Positions 26,502 to 35,287 of a DNA stretch of 64,000 bases are shown in pieces. How positions within the stretch are numbered: the stretch's first letter is position 1; each line of letters opens with the position of its first letter. This stretch comes from Dokdonella sp. (GTDB lineage Bacteria; Pseudomonadota; Gammaproteobacteria; Xanthomonadales; Rhodanobacteraceae). The notes beneath the pieces were generated by a model. It worked only from the letters and a program-made list of their open reading frames with translations. It ran no database searches and was not told the DNA's origin. The stretch covers positions 1,612,001-1,676,000 of the forward strand of contig JANQAE010000001.1 of assembly GCA_024707225.1 (NCBI GenBank), given 5' to 3'. The translations under genes and the position numbers were made by a program.

Positions 26502-27359
26502 TTATCCCCGTGCCGTCGGCGGCACGGGCCGGAACGTCAGCAGCTCGGCGCCGCTGCCCGGCATCCGCTCGATGCCCAGCACGTAGCCCGGCAGCGACTG
26601 CCGCGCGACCAGCGCGCGCAAGTCGCACGCGAAGTCGTAGGGCTTGGCCGTGCTGCCGGACTTGCGGTGCAAGTGCCGGAAATCGAACTGCCAGCCGTGC
26701 GCCTGGCGCCCGCCGTGCTTGCGCACGAGGCGGTACAGCCAGCGCTCGATGCCGCCGGTCAGCCGGAAGTAGGCCGGGTCGATCGTCAGCACCAGGGCGG
26801 CATCGAGCACGCCGGCATAGAACCAGTCCGGCACGATCAGCTCGATGCCGAGCGGCGTGCCGCGCGCATCGGCCCGCTCTTTCCACTCGTTGATCCACGA
26901 GAAGCGATGCAGGCGCCGGCCGGTCGTCTCGCGGATCGAGGTCGCCACTGTGGTCGACTGCAAGCGGTCGAGCGCGGCCTTGAGGCGCTGGTAGTCGCGC
27001 AGCGACACGCCGCGTCCGATGAAGCGCAAGATCTCGTGCGGCGTCGCGCGCATCAGCCGCGAGGTCGGAATGCCGGCATCGCGCGCCTCGACGATCTGCG
27101 AGGCGGCCCAGATCAGCACGTCGGCGTCCCAGATCGTCGCGATCCCGTGCTCGGCGGTGCCCTCCACGCGCACCGTGACGCCGCCGGCGTGGAAGTCGAT
27201 GGGCCTGACCCGCCTGGACTTGGCCAGCGAGAAGAACGGATAAGCCATGAGGTCCTGGCTGTCGCGCGGCGCCATGTCGCCGGGCAGCGCCTGGAACAGG
27301 TCCAGTTGTTCGCGGCGCCCCAAGACCGGCTCCGGGGCCCCGCGCCGGTCAGCGCGCAC
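26502..27359 (-). CDS. repA: Replication initiator protein (RepA)
   Basis: 285 residues from GTG 27359; ATG 27386 is the alternative. It matches the replication initiator of Tn4371-type elements (LFQALPGDMAPRDSQDLMAYPFFSLAKSR read in parts; IDFHAGGVTVRVEG; RFSWINEWKERAD; WLYRLVRKHGG), a RepA/TrfA-like winged-helix protein. It should allow limited autonomous replication after excision. The start overlaps the end of the AlpA-like HTH gene, indicating coupling, and iterons follow the stop codon. Confidence 0.87.
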   Translation of the reverse strand: MRADRRGAPEPVLGRREQLDLFQALPGDMAPRDSQDLMAYPFFSLAKSRRVRPIDFHAGGVTVRVEGTAEHGIATIWDADVLIWAASQIVEARDAGIPTSRLMRATPHEILRFIGRGVSLRDYQRLKAALDRLQSTTVATSIRETTGRRLHRFSWINEWKERADARGTPLGIELIVPDWFYAGVLDAALVLTIDPAYFRLTGGIERWLYRLVRKHGGRQAHGWQFDFRHLHRKSGSTAKPYDFACDLRALVARQSLPGYVLGIERMPGSGAELLTFRPVPPTARG

Positions 27360-27630
27360 GGCCGTCGGCCGAGTGCTGCTCGGCATACTCGGGATCGGAC
27401 GTGGCCTCGAAGCTGCGCGAATCGGCCCAGGTATCGAGGTCCGCCACCGCATACATCACGCGGCGGCCGAACTTGCGAAAACGCGGACCGCCGCCGATGA
27501 CGCGCTGCTTTTCCAGCGTCCGCGGCGACAGCCGCAGGTACGCTGCGGCTTCATCGTTGTTGAGGTAGCGCGGGGGCTGCGCGGTCGCAGCGACGGCAGC
27601 GGCAGCGGGCCGCAAGGGGGCCGGTCTCAT
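27349..27630 (-). CDS. AlpA/MerR-like helix-turn-helix protein
   Basis: 93 residues from ATG 27630, chosen for a GGAGG site 8 nt upstream. The winged HTH is visible as YLNNDEAAAYLRLSPRTLEK and GPRFRKFGRRVMYAVADLD, with the typical GxRVxY turn. Proteins of this kind sit directly upstream of repA in Tn4371-like elements and probably regulate excision or replication. Confidence 0.85.
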   Translation of the reverse strand: MRPAPLRPAAAAVAATAQPPRYLNNDEAAAYLRLSPRTLEKQRVIGGGPRFRKFGRRVMYAVADLDTWADSRSFEATSDPEYAEQHSADGRAR

Positions 27631-27746
27631 CAGGTGAACCTCCATCGTTCGGAAGCGTCGGCCGCAGCAGCGCAACCGGATGGAGGCAATCTCAAGCAGT
27701 CAGCGCGGTGTGCGCAGGGTCGTTTGGCGCACCGCGCGAAACGACC

Positions 27747-28496
27747 CTAGCCAAGCCGCGCCAGACGGCGGTAGCCGCCGCGCATCAGCGCGCGGCCGCG
27801 CCGGACCAGGCGGCGCACGCGCGAGCGCAGTCCGCCGTCGGCGTGCCAGCCCTGCGCCACCGCATCGGCGCCGAACAGCGCCTCGGCCACGTCGCGCGAG
27901 GACGCCCCTGCCAGGGTGGCGTCGAGCGCCTGCAAGGTGTGCAGTTCCAGCAGCGCGTCGGCGGACGGGCGCGACCAGGTGGCGGCGGCCGGCGCGGCGG
28001 CGGCAGCGGCGAGCTTGGCGAGGTCGTCGGCGAGCGCCCGGGCGCGGCCCCGCACGTCGCCGGCCGTGTGCAGCGCATAGGCGTAGGGCATGCCCTCGTC
28101 CAGGCCCGGCGCGACGGCGAGCCGCACATCGCCGCCGGGCCAGCGCGCAATCAGCAGCAGGCGCCGCCCGTCGTGGACCAGGCGCTTGCGCCCCGGGATG
28201 CGCCACAGCGCGAACGCGTCCGCATCGGCCGGCGGATCGGCGTCGGGCGTGAGCTGCACGACCGCGACCTCGCCGGGCAGCCAGGCCGGATGCGCGTCGC
28301 GCGCATCCAGGCCGGGGTCCTCCAGCAGCCGCAGGCCCCAGCGGTAGGCCGCCTCGACGCGGCGGCGGCGCCGCTGCCAGTCGCGGCGGTAATCCGGATG
28401 CCGGCGCAAATACTCCCAGGCCAGGCCGGGACCATCGAGGTGGAGCGCGTAGAGATACGCGGCGATGGGGAGCCAGTGCGCAACGCTCACGGTCAT
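27747..28496 (-). CDS. DUF2285-domain protein
   Basis: 249 residues from ATG 28496 (GGAGG 7 nt upstream). The N-terminal segment (AWEYLRRHPDYRRDWQRR) is the DUF6499-type helix and the C-terminal part (RDVAEALFGADAVAQGW, RSRVRRLVRRGRALMRGGYR) is DUF2285 with an HTH. It is thought to be a transcriptional regulator of integrative elements. It is the first gene of the leftward replication-transfer operon, so it may control transfer. Confidence 0.85.
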   Translation of the reverse strand: MTVSVAHWLPIAAYLYALHLDGPGLAWEYLRRHPDYRRDWQRRRRRVEAAYRWGLRLLEDPGLDARDAHPAWLPGEVAVVQLTPDADPPADADAFALWRIPGRKRLVHDGRRLLLIARWPGGDVRLAVAPGLDEGMPYAYALHTAGDVRGRARALADDLAKLAAAAAAPAAATWSRPSADALLELHTLQALDATLAGASSRDVAEALFGADAVAQGWHADGGLRSRVRRLVRRGRALMRGGYRRLARLG

Positions 28497-29067
28497 GACG
28501 TAACCTCCTGTCAACAGCAGGACACGTCGCCGCGGGCGTTGGAATGGCTACAGCATCATCGGTGGATCGTCGTGGGGGACTGGACTGGAAGGCGCAGGAT
28601 CAAGACCGATTGGCTCCGAAGCGTTGCAGGGTGCGTCCGAATGCGACGACCGCGCTTCCGAAAATGTTACGCGGCAATGACCATCGTGCGACAAATCGCA
28701 CCGCCGTTCATAGAGCGATTTTGCAGTTTTCACCGCGCTGCAACAGTTCATGCGCGGATTGAGACGCACTCGGTCTTGAGTAAGACCGAACAGGTCTCAA
28801 TAGGCCTCAATGCGCCTGGTCACGCCGGTCTGCGACGGGCCTGGCGGAGTGAGTAGCGGTCTCTTGCACGAATGCGCAAAGCCGGCGATCCGCCTGTGTG
28901 CTTTCGTGCAAATCCGCACATCCGCAATCGATCGAATCGACGAAGACGCGAAAGCGCATTGCCGCAACCGCGCAATGCGCCAAACCCACGGATACGCCGA
29001 TCCGGCTTTGCGGCTATTCGTGAAGGCGGATGTATGCCGAAGCGCAAGCGCGGGCGCGGGCGCGCCT
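28497..29067. other. Regulatory region upstream of the replication-transfer operon
   Basis: 571 bp without a supported gene. Short related segments recur (CACGAATGCGCAAAG near 28866, TTTCGTGCAAATCCGCAC near 28903), suggesting regulator sites. The promoter of the leftward operon starting at 28496 should be here. Confidence 0.45.
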
Positions 29068-29370
29068 CTACCGCGCCTGTGGCTCGGGAACTGCGAGCGC
29101 ATCGAGTTCGCGTTGCACGCGCGCCAGCAGTTGCTGGATCTTGCGCGGCGACACGTCGCCGCCGGCGTAGGCCATCAGGAACAGCGTGACCGGATGGACG
29201 TCCATCAGTTCGCACAGGTCCTCGAGCTTGCTCAAGGTCGGGCTTTTGAGCCCGCGTTCCAGCGAACTCATGTAGGTGCGGCTCGACACGTCCGAGAACG
29301 CTTCCTGGCTCAAGCCGCGCGCGTTCCGGACGGTCCTCAAGGCCGGCCCAAGAGCGTTCTTCGCCTTCAT
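29068..29370 (-). CDS. XRE-family transcriptional regulator
   Basis: 100 residues from ATG 29370. The Cro/CI-type HTH is LRTVRNARGLSQEAFSD followed by YMSSLERGLKSPTLSKLE (about residues 10-50); the tail (SPRKIQQLLARVQRELD) is probably the dimerisation helix. Such regulators repress transfer genes in integrative elements. The palindrome at 29412-29423 is its likely autoregulatory site. Confidence 0.88.
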   Translation of the reverse strand: MKAKNALGPALRTVRNARGLSQEAFSDVSSRTYMSSLERGLKSPTLSKLEDLCELMDVHPVTLFLMAYAGGDVSPRKIQQLLARVQRELDALAVPEPQAR

Positions 29371-29411
29371 CCGGGCGTCTCCCCTCAAAGACGAAGATGA
29401 CACCGGATTGC

Positions 29412-29435
29412 GCCCTATAGGGCTACAATCTATAG
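29412..29435. promoter_or_regulatory. Candidate operator of the XRE regulator
   Basis: Perfect 12-bp palindrome GCCCTATAGGGC (29412-29423) and a second CTATAG half (29430-29435) 42-65 bp upstream of the regulator start. The TATA-like sequence may also be the -10 element. Confidence 0.5.
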
Positions 29436-29623
29436 TGTTCATCGCGGGCACGCCCGTCGCGCCGATTCAGGCACTCGCGCACGCGATCCTGACCGCAGCG
29501 CAACCCTCGTTCGAGGTCGCGCGTGCGCGCCTCGGTGGCGGCGCCACGGCTTGCCGACGCCCGCCGCGTGCCTGTCGCACCGGCCGCTCCGCGACTATGC
29601 CCCTCCCGACCCAGGAGCCACCG

Positions 29624-29842
29624 ATGTCGCCGTCTTCAGTCACGAAGCGTTTGGACCAGATCGACTTGATCGCCACCCGTGCGAACTCGCTCGTGACCGT
29701 CTTGATCCTCCACTACACCACGCCCGATCGGCACAGCGAACTGGGCGACACGCAGCTGGTGGACGTGCTCGAGCTGCTGGAGGAATCGCTGGACCAGGTG
29801 CGCCAGTACGCGCGCGCGCCCGACAGCCCGAGCGCGACGTAG
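29624..29842 (+). CDS. Small helical protein of the integrative element
   Basis: 72 residues from ATG 29624 with an AGGAG site 6 nt upstream. It is predicted helical throughout (TKRLDQIDLIATRANSL, QLVDVLELLEESLDQVRQYA). It runs opposite to the surrounding genes and divergently from the XRE regulator. No recognised family; similar small proteins occur in Tn4371-like elements. Confidence 0.55.
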   Translation: MSPSSVTKRLDQIDLIATRANSLVTVLILHYTTPDRHSELGDTQLVDVLELLEESLDQVRQYARAPDSPSAT

Positions 29843-29893
29843 CGCGGCGCCTGGCCGCCGGCTCGGCCGGCGGCCAGGCGCCGCGGGTGAAAA

Positions 29894-29925
29894 CGGTTGC
29901 GCCCCGCCGCTATGGGCGGGGCGCG
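29894..29925. repeat. 32-bp inverted repeat, left copy
   Basis: Begins CGGTTGCGCCCCGCCGC and ends GGGCGGGGCGCG. It folds into a 10-bp GC stem with a short loop and lies just after the DUF736 stop, so it can act as a terminator. An exact reverse complement is at 30786-30817. Confidence 0.8.
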
Positions 29926-29935
29926 TGGGCGGAGG

Positions 29936-30250
29936 TCAGCCCGCCGACTTGGTGCGCGACCAGATCAGGATGTGCTTGCCGCTATCTTCGTCCTCGATCA
30001 GGCCGGCGTAGATCGTTGCCGGCAGCGAGGGATCGTCGAGCGTCACCGACAGGTAGTCGCGCCCGGCCTCGCTGGTCTTCTTCCACGCCGCGCCGAGGTC
30101 GTACCCGCCGCCGGTCTGGATGCGGAAGTCCGGGGCGTTCTCGTTGGTCTTCTCGTTCGGGACGAGCTTGACCTTGACGTTCAGCGCCAGGGTGCGGACG
30201 GTGCCGGCAAAGCCGTTGTCGTTCTTGGTGAAGGTGCCGATATTCGCCAT
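29936..30250 (-). CDS. DUF736 protein
   Basis: 104 residues from ATG 30250 (AAGGAG 6 nt upstream). The family signature is clear: MANIGTFTKNDNGFAGTVRT at the start and GKHILIWSR at the end. DUF736 genes mark integrative elements and plasmids of proteobacteria; the function is not established. It is a single gene between inverted repeats. Confidence 0.9.
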   Translation of the reverse strand: MANIGTFTKNDNGFAGTVRTLALNVKVKLVPNEKTNENAPDFRIQTGGGYDLGAAWKKTSEAGRDYLSVTLDDPSLPATIYAGLIEDEDSGKHILIWSRTKSAG

Positions 30251-30785
30251 GATGTTCTCCTTTCGGGTTGAACAAGGTCGCGCCATTGCGTCCTTGTTGT
30301 GATCCGTCGGGCCGGGGTCGGGCCGGCCGCACCGCGCAGCGGCCGCAACGTGAGTGGAGGACCGGGAGGCGCGAAGAATGTGTTGGCGAGGAGCCGCGCA
30401 GCGGCGGGGACATTGTTTGCGCCGGACGGTTGCGGCCACCAGGCCCGAAGCGCAGCGATCCCCTGCCAGGATGCACAACGCTGAAAGGACGCAAGGGTGC
30501 GACGCCTTCCCTGCCCGAAAGGATTCGCTGGCCGACTCGGCATCACCGTGCAGCGGCTTTGCCGGCTCGCGCCCTGATGCGGGCAAAGGCCCTACCCCGA
30601 CGACAAGCGAGAACGCCCCTGCCGCGATCGGCGGCAACCGGGTTTCGGCGTGGCGTGGATGCTCCATAGCGAGGCCGTGCGCAGGTCGGTGATGCGTCCT
30701 TCGCGACGTCAGGCGACGTCTGCGCCAGCGTCGAGGACGACGATGGCGCGCACAACCTGCCGCAGCGAGTCGGGGCGTAGTCCCG

Positions 30786-30817
30786 CGCGCCCCGCCCATA
30801 GCGGCGGGGCGCAACCG
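30786..30817. repeat. 32-bp inverted repeat, right copy
   Basis: Exact reverse complement of 29894-29925. The pair encloses DUF736 and about 0.5 kb of upstream sequence, so recombination between the copies could invert that segment. Confidence 0.8.
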
Positions 30818-31029
30818 CTCCCTCGCCCGCCGTGGCGGGCACCGATGGCCATATCGCGCGCAAGGGCCTTGCGCGCGCCGCGCCGTCGCGGCCTGGTTGC
30901 AGGCGGCGACGGGGCGCGCTTTGCTCTGGACGTTGAAACCGGGCGCGGCAGACCTGCCGCGCCCGGTTTTCGAGAACCGCCCCGGCGCTGCGCGCCGGGA
31001 CCGATGCGCGCCGTCCGCCGTCGGCGACA

Positions 31030-31060
31030 ACAAAAAAAGCCCCGGCATCCCTGCCGGGAC
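31030..31060 (-). terminator. Terminator after parB
   Basis: On the minus strand, GTCCCGGCAGGGATGCCGGGGC is followed by TTTTTTT (plus-strand A7 near 31029-31035). The stem lies about 20-45 bp past the parB stop. Confidence 0.7.
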
Positions 31061-31075
31061 GTGCTGCTGCGAGTG

Positions 31076-33080
31076 TTACGCCGCCAATGCCTGCGGCGGC
31101 CCCTCCTGTCCACCATCGGCCGTCGCCTCGGCGTCGGCTTCCTGCGGCGGCGAGTCGATCCAAGCGGTCTGCCGCGCGAACATCGGCGGCAGCCAGCCGG
31201 TGCCGGCGGCCAGCCGTTCCGCCTTCGCCGCCAGCTCGTCCTTCTTGAGCAGCGACAGGCGAGCGCCGTAGTCCGGCGCGAACTGCGGCGCCGCCGCCAC
31301 GATGGCCGCCTTCGGGACGTGCTTGAAGTAGCCGGCGGCCGTGGCGGTCCACCACGCGCGCATGTCGAGCCCGACCGCGCGGGCCAGCACGTCGGCGTTG
31401 TCGCTGCTCTCGCGCGACGTGACCACATCGACGGTCGCGGCAACACATACCGCCAGCAGCTCGGTCAGCTGCTCGGCCGGCATCGCCAGCAGCACGCCGA
31501 ACAGCGCGTCGCCGTCCTCGGGCAGCCGCTGCCGCCAGCGCTCGCGCAGATCGCCGAGCGCGCACAGCGCCTCGGACTGCGCGAGGTCGTCGCCGTGCCG
31601 CGTCAGATCGGCCGGCTCGCTGGCACGGATGCCGAGCGGCAGGCTGCGGCCATCGCCGTCGAGCAGGATGTTGCCGGCCAGCTCGCAGACCAGCGCGGCG
31701 AGCGCAACGTGCGGCTTGCGCGCCAGCTCGATCTGCAACGCGGCCGTGCGGTGCGCGCTGAGCCGGCGCGCCAGCGCCTCGGAGATGCCGCCCTTGGCCG
31801 GGGCGGCGGCGCTCGCCGCGCGCGCCGCGTCCGCCACGTCCTCGGCCGAACCGCCGTCCTGTTCCAGCGTGCGCAGCACCTTGGCGACGTTCTCCTGCAA
31901 TAGACCGCGATGCACGACCACTTCGCCTTGCGCATTGAGCGTGACGATGGCACCGGCGAACGCGCGCACTTTCGCGCTGTAGGTCTGCAGGGATTCGGCG
32001 ATGGCGTCGAGCGCGGCGCTGATGCGGTCGTGCTCGTCGTACAGCGCCTGCGCGGCCGCCTCGTCCATGTCCTCGTCCTCGGCATCCAGCTGCGCCGCGA
32101 TGGCCTGCGCCCGCGCTTCCAGCTTGGCGATGCGCTTGGCCTCGGCCGCCTTCGCCTCCCGCCGCTCACGGGGTGCGCGACGGAACGTCTGCAAGTCTGC
32201 GTGCGTGGTGCGCGGCGCGACGTCGACCCACGCCCATCCTTCCGCGCGCACGCTCTCGGCGACATCCGCCAGCCGGTCACGCGCCAGCGTTTCCAGCAGC
32301 GTGGGATCGGAGAGGAACGCGTCGTTCGGGTCGTCGGCGAACAGGTCGCGGCGCACCACCCCGCCGGCCTGCTCGTAGGCGTCCACGCCGACGAAGCGCG
32401 CCAGCGGATCGCGCGCGGCGTCGATTTCCCGCTCGGTCAGATGCTCGCGCAGCGCTGGACGGATCGCGCTGCCATTCCGGCGCATCGTAGAACGCGGCTT
32501 CCTGCGCGGCATGGTCATCGGTGATCGCCAGCGCCATCAGCTGTTCCAGCGTCACCACGCCACCGCGATAGTCGTCCATCAGCCGGCGCGAGACGTTGGC
32601 GAGCTTGAGCCGCCGCTTGACCACGATCGGGGTCACGCCGAAGTCGGCGGCGATGTCCTCGATGGCGCGCCCCTCGCCCACGAGCGCCGCGAAAGCCTCG
32701 AACTCGTCGGCCGGGTGCATCGCCTCGCGCTGCACGTTCTCGGTCAGGCTGGCGGTGCGGGCGGCCGCCTCCACGACGGGCCGGCACGGCACGCCGGCAT
32801 CCTGGTCGAGGCGCTTCTGCTTGACCAGCAGCTTCATGGCGTCGTACCGACGCTCGCCGGCTTCGATGTTGTAGGTCTCGCCGTCGGGATCGGCGGTGAC
32901 GACGAGGTTCTGCAACAGGCCCACGCGCGCGATGCTCTCGGCGAGCTGCGCAATGGACTCCTTGCGCTGCGCGGGGCGCGCCTTGCGGCGGACGTTGCGC
33001 CGCGACGGGCGCAGCTGCGACAGCGGGATCAGCAGCAGGTCTCCGGCGGGTGCGTTCTGCAACTTGTGCTTGGTGTTCAT
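31076..33080 (-). pseudogene. parB: ParB/RepB-type partition protein, frameshifted
   Basis: The N-terminal part starts at ATG 33080 (MNTKHKLQNAPAGDLLLIPL) with the ParB nuclease-like fold (RRNVRRK, ESIARVGLLQNLVV, EAGERRYDAM) and HTH (IEDIAADFGVTPIVVKRRLKL), and leaves frame after FYDAPEWQRDPS. The remainder (ALREHLTEREIDAARDPLARF onward, about 460 residues) continues in another frame to 31076. One extra base near 32456-32462 explains the break. Restored length is about 667 residues, as expected for the large ParB of Tn4371-like elements. Whether the insertion is real decides if this is a pseudogene. The ATG has a GGAG site 8 nt upstream. Confidence 0.85.
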
Positions 33081-33455
33081 GAGGGTGTCTCCACGTAAGA
33101 AAGGGATGGGTGTCGAAGCCGGCACGCGGCCGGCGCGAGGTCAGGTCCAGGTCATGGCACGCTCCTTGGTTGCTCGGCCCTTCGCATGGGCCGCGAAGGA
33201 CTTCGCGGCCTGCTGACCGCCCGGCCGGCGCAGGCGCGCCGTCAAGGGAGGAAGCGACAGGCCTGGCGCGGCCCGCAGCCGGCGCGCAGCGCCGGCGAGG
33301 ACACGGGGCCTGGCGCGGCCCTTGACGGAAGGAGCGCCTGCAGAGGCCAGGCAAGCCCGCGGCACGCGGGCGCGCAGCGCCGAAGGCGCGGAGGCCTCGC
33401 CCTCGGACGCAGCAAAAAAAAGCGCGCCGCCCAAAGGACGGCGCGCTTGCGTGCG
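33081..33455. other. parB upstream region with 22-bp palindrome (possible parS)
   Basis: GGCCGCGAAG (33189-33198), 2 nt, CTTCGCGGCC (33201-33210) is a perfect inverted repeat about 110 bp upstream of parB, a possible ParB binding site or leader hairpin. GGTTGCTCGG and TTGACGG fragments show this is a degenerate copy of the leader module that precedes the next five genes. No gene. Confidence 0.5.
33413..33447 (-). terminator. Terminator of the DUF2958 cassette
   Basis: Stem AGCGCGCCG (33421-33429) with CGGCGCGCT (33439-33447); on the minus strand it is followed by eight or more U. Directly after the DUF2958 stop. Confidence 0.88.
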
Positions 33456-33803
33456 TTACGCCACGATCTGCCCGACGCGCTGCGCATCGCGCGCGTAGGC
33501 GCTCAAGCGCTTCTCCGCGCGAAAGTACACATCGCGTTCGACCGGCAGGCCGAACGGCCCGCGGACGGTCCCCAGCTCCTGCAAGCTGACCCAGCCGAGT
33601 TCGGGCATCCCTAGGCCAAGATCGCACAGACCGAACGCGCGATCGTGGTCGTCCGGATCGATCTCGGTCAGCAGCCAGGTCGCGCCGGCGTCCGGCGTGA
33701 ACAGCTTGACCACGGGGGCGGGATCAAAGTCCGGGTTCTGGAGGGATTCGCGACCATTGGCTAGCAGCAGGCAACGTTGTTCTTCGGTGATGAGTGCGCT
33801 CAT
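33456..33803 (-). CDS. DUF2958 protein
   Basis: 115 residues. The family pattern is clear: VKLFTPDAGATWLLTEIDPDD, FGLCDLGLGMPELGWVSL and GLPVERDVYF. DUF2958 proteins are common in integrative elements; function unknown. It is a single-gene cassette: a structured leader module upstream (33815-33966), its own terminator downstream. The ATG follows a CGGAG-type site within the conserved leader. Confidence 0.9.
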   Translation of the reverse strand: MSALITEEQRCLLLANGRESLQNPDFDPAPVVKLFTPDAGATWLLTEIDPDDHDRAFGLCDLGLGMPELGWVSLQELGTVRGPFGLPVERDVYFRAEKRLSAYARDAQRVGQIVA

Positions 33804-33814
33804 GGCGATCTCCG

Positions 33815-33966
33815 GTTGCTCGGGCGGAATTGCCCGGCACCGGGCCAGCGCGGCGCGGCGCAAGCGGTCAGGGGTCGCAGACGGCCGCAGGCCGCCAGCG
33901 TGCGAGCACGCGCAGCCCTTGACGGCGAGAACGCCGTGATACCGTGACCGGAACCAGCAAGACGCC
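33815..33966. repeat. Structured leader module, copy 1
   Basis: About 150 bp, near-identical to copies 2-5. Read towards the gene (minus strand) it contains ACGGCG-4 nt-CGCCGT, GCGTGC-2 nt-GCACGC and CGGGC-AATTCC-GCCCG just before the ribosome site and ATG. A TTGACG/TACCGT pair with 15-bp spacer on the plus strand could be a promoter, so the transcribed strand is not settled. Confidence 0.85.
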
Positions 33967-34036
33967 TCATCCCTCTCTTTTCGGCAAGCGAAGCGCGCAG
34001 CGCCGAAGGCGCGGAGGCTTCGCCCTCGGACGCAGC

Positions 34037-34072
34037 AAAAAAAAGGTGCGCCGCCCGCAAGGGCGACGCACC
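34037..34072 (-). terminator. Terminator of the 34.1-34.5 kb cassette
   Basis: GGTGCG (34045-34050) and inner GCCC pair with GGGC and CGCACC (34067-34072); minus-strand U8 follows. Confidence 0.85.
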
Positions 34073-34088
34073 GCAGGACAAGGCGCGA

Positions 34089-34484
34089 TCAGTTCGGTGT
34101 CGGCGCGACCAGTGACTGCAATCGCTCGATCACGCCGGCATCGACGAACACGCACGGCTGCTCCGTCGCGAGCGGCCTGGCGAACACCTTCGCGAACGCC
34201 TCGCGCTTGAGGTGCGCGACGCGCCCGGTCCGAAACGCCTCACCGGGCTTGAGCCGGTCCGCACTCGCCGAGAATCCGCTGCGCGCCGGATCGCACTCGA
34301 CCAGGGCGACATAGCCGTCGTCGAACAGCTGCTGGTGTTCGGCGCACAGGCCCCAGCCCGTCGTCGTATGGCGGTCCATGCTCGCGCGCAGGCGCTTGTC
34401 CAGCAGCAGATTGCCGGTATCGAACGAGACGCCGCAGACCAGGCAGACGTGCCGTTCCAGCGAAACGTAGGACTTATCGTTCAT
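34089..34484 (-). CDS. Cys-rich protein of the integrative element, paralogue of the next cassette
   Basis: 131 residues from ATG 34484. An N-terminal CLVCG pair, further Cys/His residues (GLCAEHQQLF) and VALVECDPARSGF suggest a zinc-binding fold. The segment VECDPARSG and the later FRTGRVAHLKRE align with VLIECDRERSG and HRTGRIDFLPRT of the protein at 34.8-35.1 kb, so the two are diverged paralogues. No function known. Single-gene cassette with leader module and terminator. Confidence 0.75.
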   Translation of the reverse strand: MNDKSYVSLERHVCLVCGVSFDTGNLLLDKRLRASMDRHTTTGWGLCAEHQQLFDDGYVALVECDPARSGFSASADRLKPGEAFRTGRVAHLKREAFAKVFARPLATEQPCVFVDAGVIERLQSLVAPTPN

Positions 34485-34490
34485 GACGTG

Positions 34491-34648
34491 ACTCCGTTGC
34501 TCGGGCGGAATTGCCCGGCACCGGGCCAGCACGACGCAGCGCAAGCGGTCACAGGGTCGCAGACGGCCGCAGGCCGCCAGCGTGCGAGCACGCGCAGCCC
34601 TTGACGGCGAGCACGCCGTGTTACCGTGACCGGAACCAGCAAGACGCC
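34491..34648. repeat. Structured leader module, copy 2
   Basis: Same elements and order as copy 1, directly upstream of the gene starting at 34484. Confidence 0.85.
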
Positions 34649-34719
34649 TCCGCCCTTTCCTTTTCGGCAAGCGCAGCGCGCAGCGCCGCAGGCGCGGAGG
34701 GTGCGTCCCGAGACGCAGC

Positions 34720-34769
34720 AAAAAAAAGGCCGGTGCGCCGCCCTGCACTCGGCAGAGCCGCACACCGGC
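34720..34769 (-). terminator. Terminator of the 34.8-35.1 kb cassette
   Basis: GGCCGGTG (34727-34734) pairs with CACCGGCC (34762-34769); minus-strand U8 follows. The 27-nt loop region can form a second stem. Confidence 0.8.
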
Positions 34770-34776
34770 CGTTGGA

Positions 34777-35121
34777 CTAGGGCCTCATCACTCGCACCCA
34801 GTCCATCATTTCCCGCGAGACGAACATGCTCACCTGGTCGGCCGGGAGCCGTACCTCGGCCATCCGCGCGACCCACGTGCGCGGCAGGAAATCGATCCGT
34901 CCCGTCCGGTGTGGGTTGTCCACGTGTGCCCATGCGTTCTCCAGCTCGGGCAGGCCACTACGCTCCCGATCACATTCGATCAGAACCACGTGGTCGTTCT
35001 GGCGCAGCCAATCCTCGTCAAAATCGCACAGGTGCCCATAGCGCGATGCGCTGGCCTCGAACGAGAACGTACACACCGGGCAAATGCGCGGTTCCTGCGA
35101 AGCGTGAGAAATGTCGCTCAT
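34777..35121 (-). CDS. Cys-rich protein of the integrative element, second paralogue
   Basis: 114 residues from ATG 35121. CPVCTFSFEAS near the N-terminus, a later Cys in GHLCDFDEDW, and VVLIECDRERSG shared with the neighbouring paralogue. Probably a small zinc-binding protein. Single-gene cassette with leader module (35128-35287) and terminator. Confidence 0.75.
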   Translation of the reverse strand: MSDISHASQEPRICPVCTFSFEASASRYGHLCDFDEDWLRQNDHVVLIECDRERSGLPELENAWAHVDNPHRTGRIDFLPRTWVARMAEVRLPADQVSMFVSREMMDWVRVMRP

Positions 35122-35127
35122 GTCGTA

Positions 35128-35287
35128 CTCCGGTTGCTCGGGCGGAATTGCCCGGAACCGTGTTCAGCACGGCGCAGCGCAAGCGGTCACAGGGTCGCAG
35201 ACGGCCGCAGGACGCAAGCGTGCAAAGCACGCGCAGCCCTTGACGGCGAGAACGCCGTGATACGGTGAAGGGACCAGCAAGACCGCC
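35128..35287. repeat. Structured leader module, copy 3
   Basis: Same hairpin elements as copy 1; the promoter-like pair is TTGACG/TACGGT. Confidence 0.85.

Larger units (their letters stand above)
30251..31075. other. Long intergenic region without a supported gene
   Basis: 825 bp upstream of DUF736. The longer frames here are antisense or GC-driven. It holds the second 32-bp inverted repeat and, near 31027-31070, an A7 run followed by GCCCCGGCATCCCTGCCGGGAC, which on the minus strand forms a stem (CCCGGCA-GGAT-GCCGGGGC type) with a U run, a good terminator for parB. Confidence 0.55.

Noticed and set aside
28810-29400. 196-codon plus-strand frame through the XRE gene
   Set aside because: Half of it is antisense to a clear HTH gene and the rest shows no family or ribosome site.
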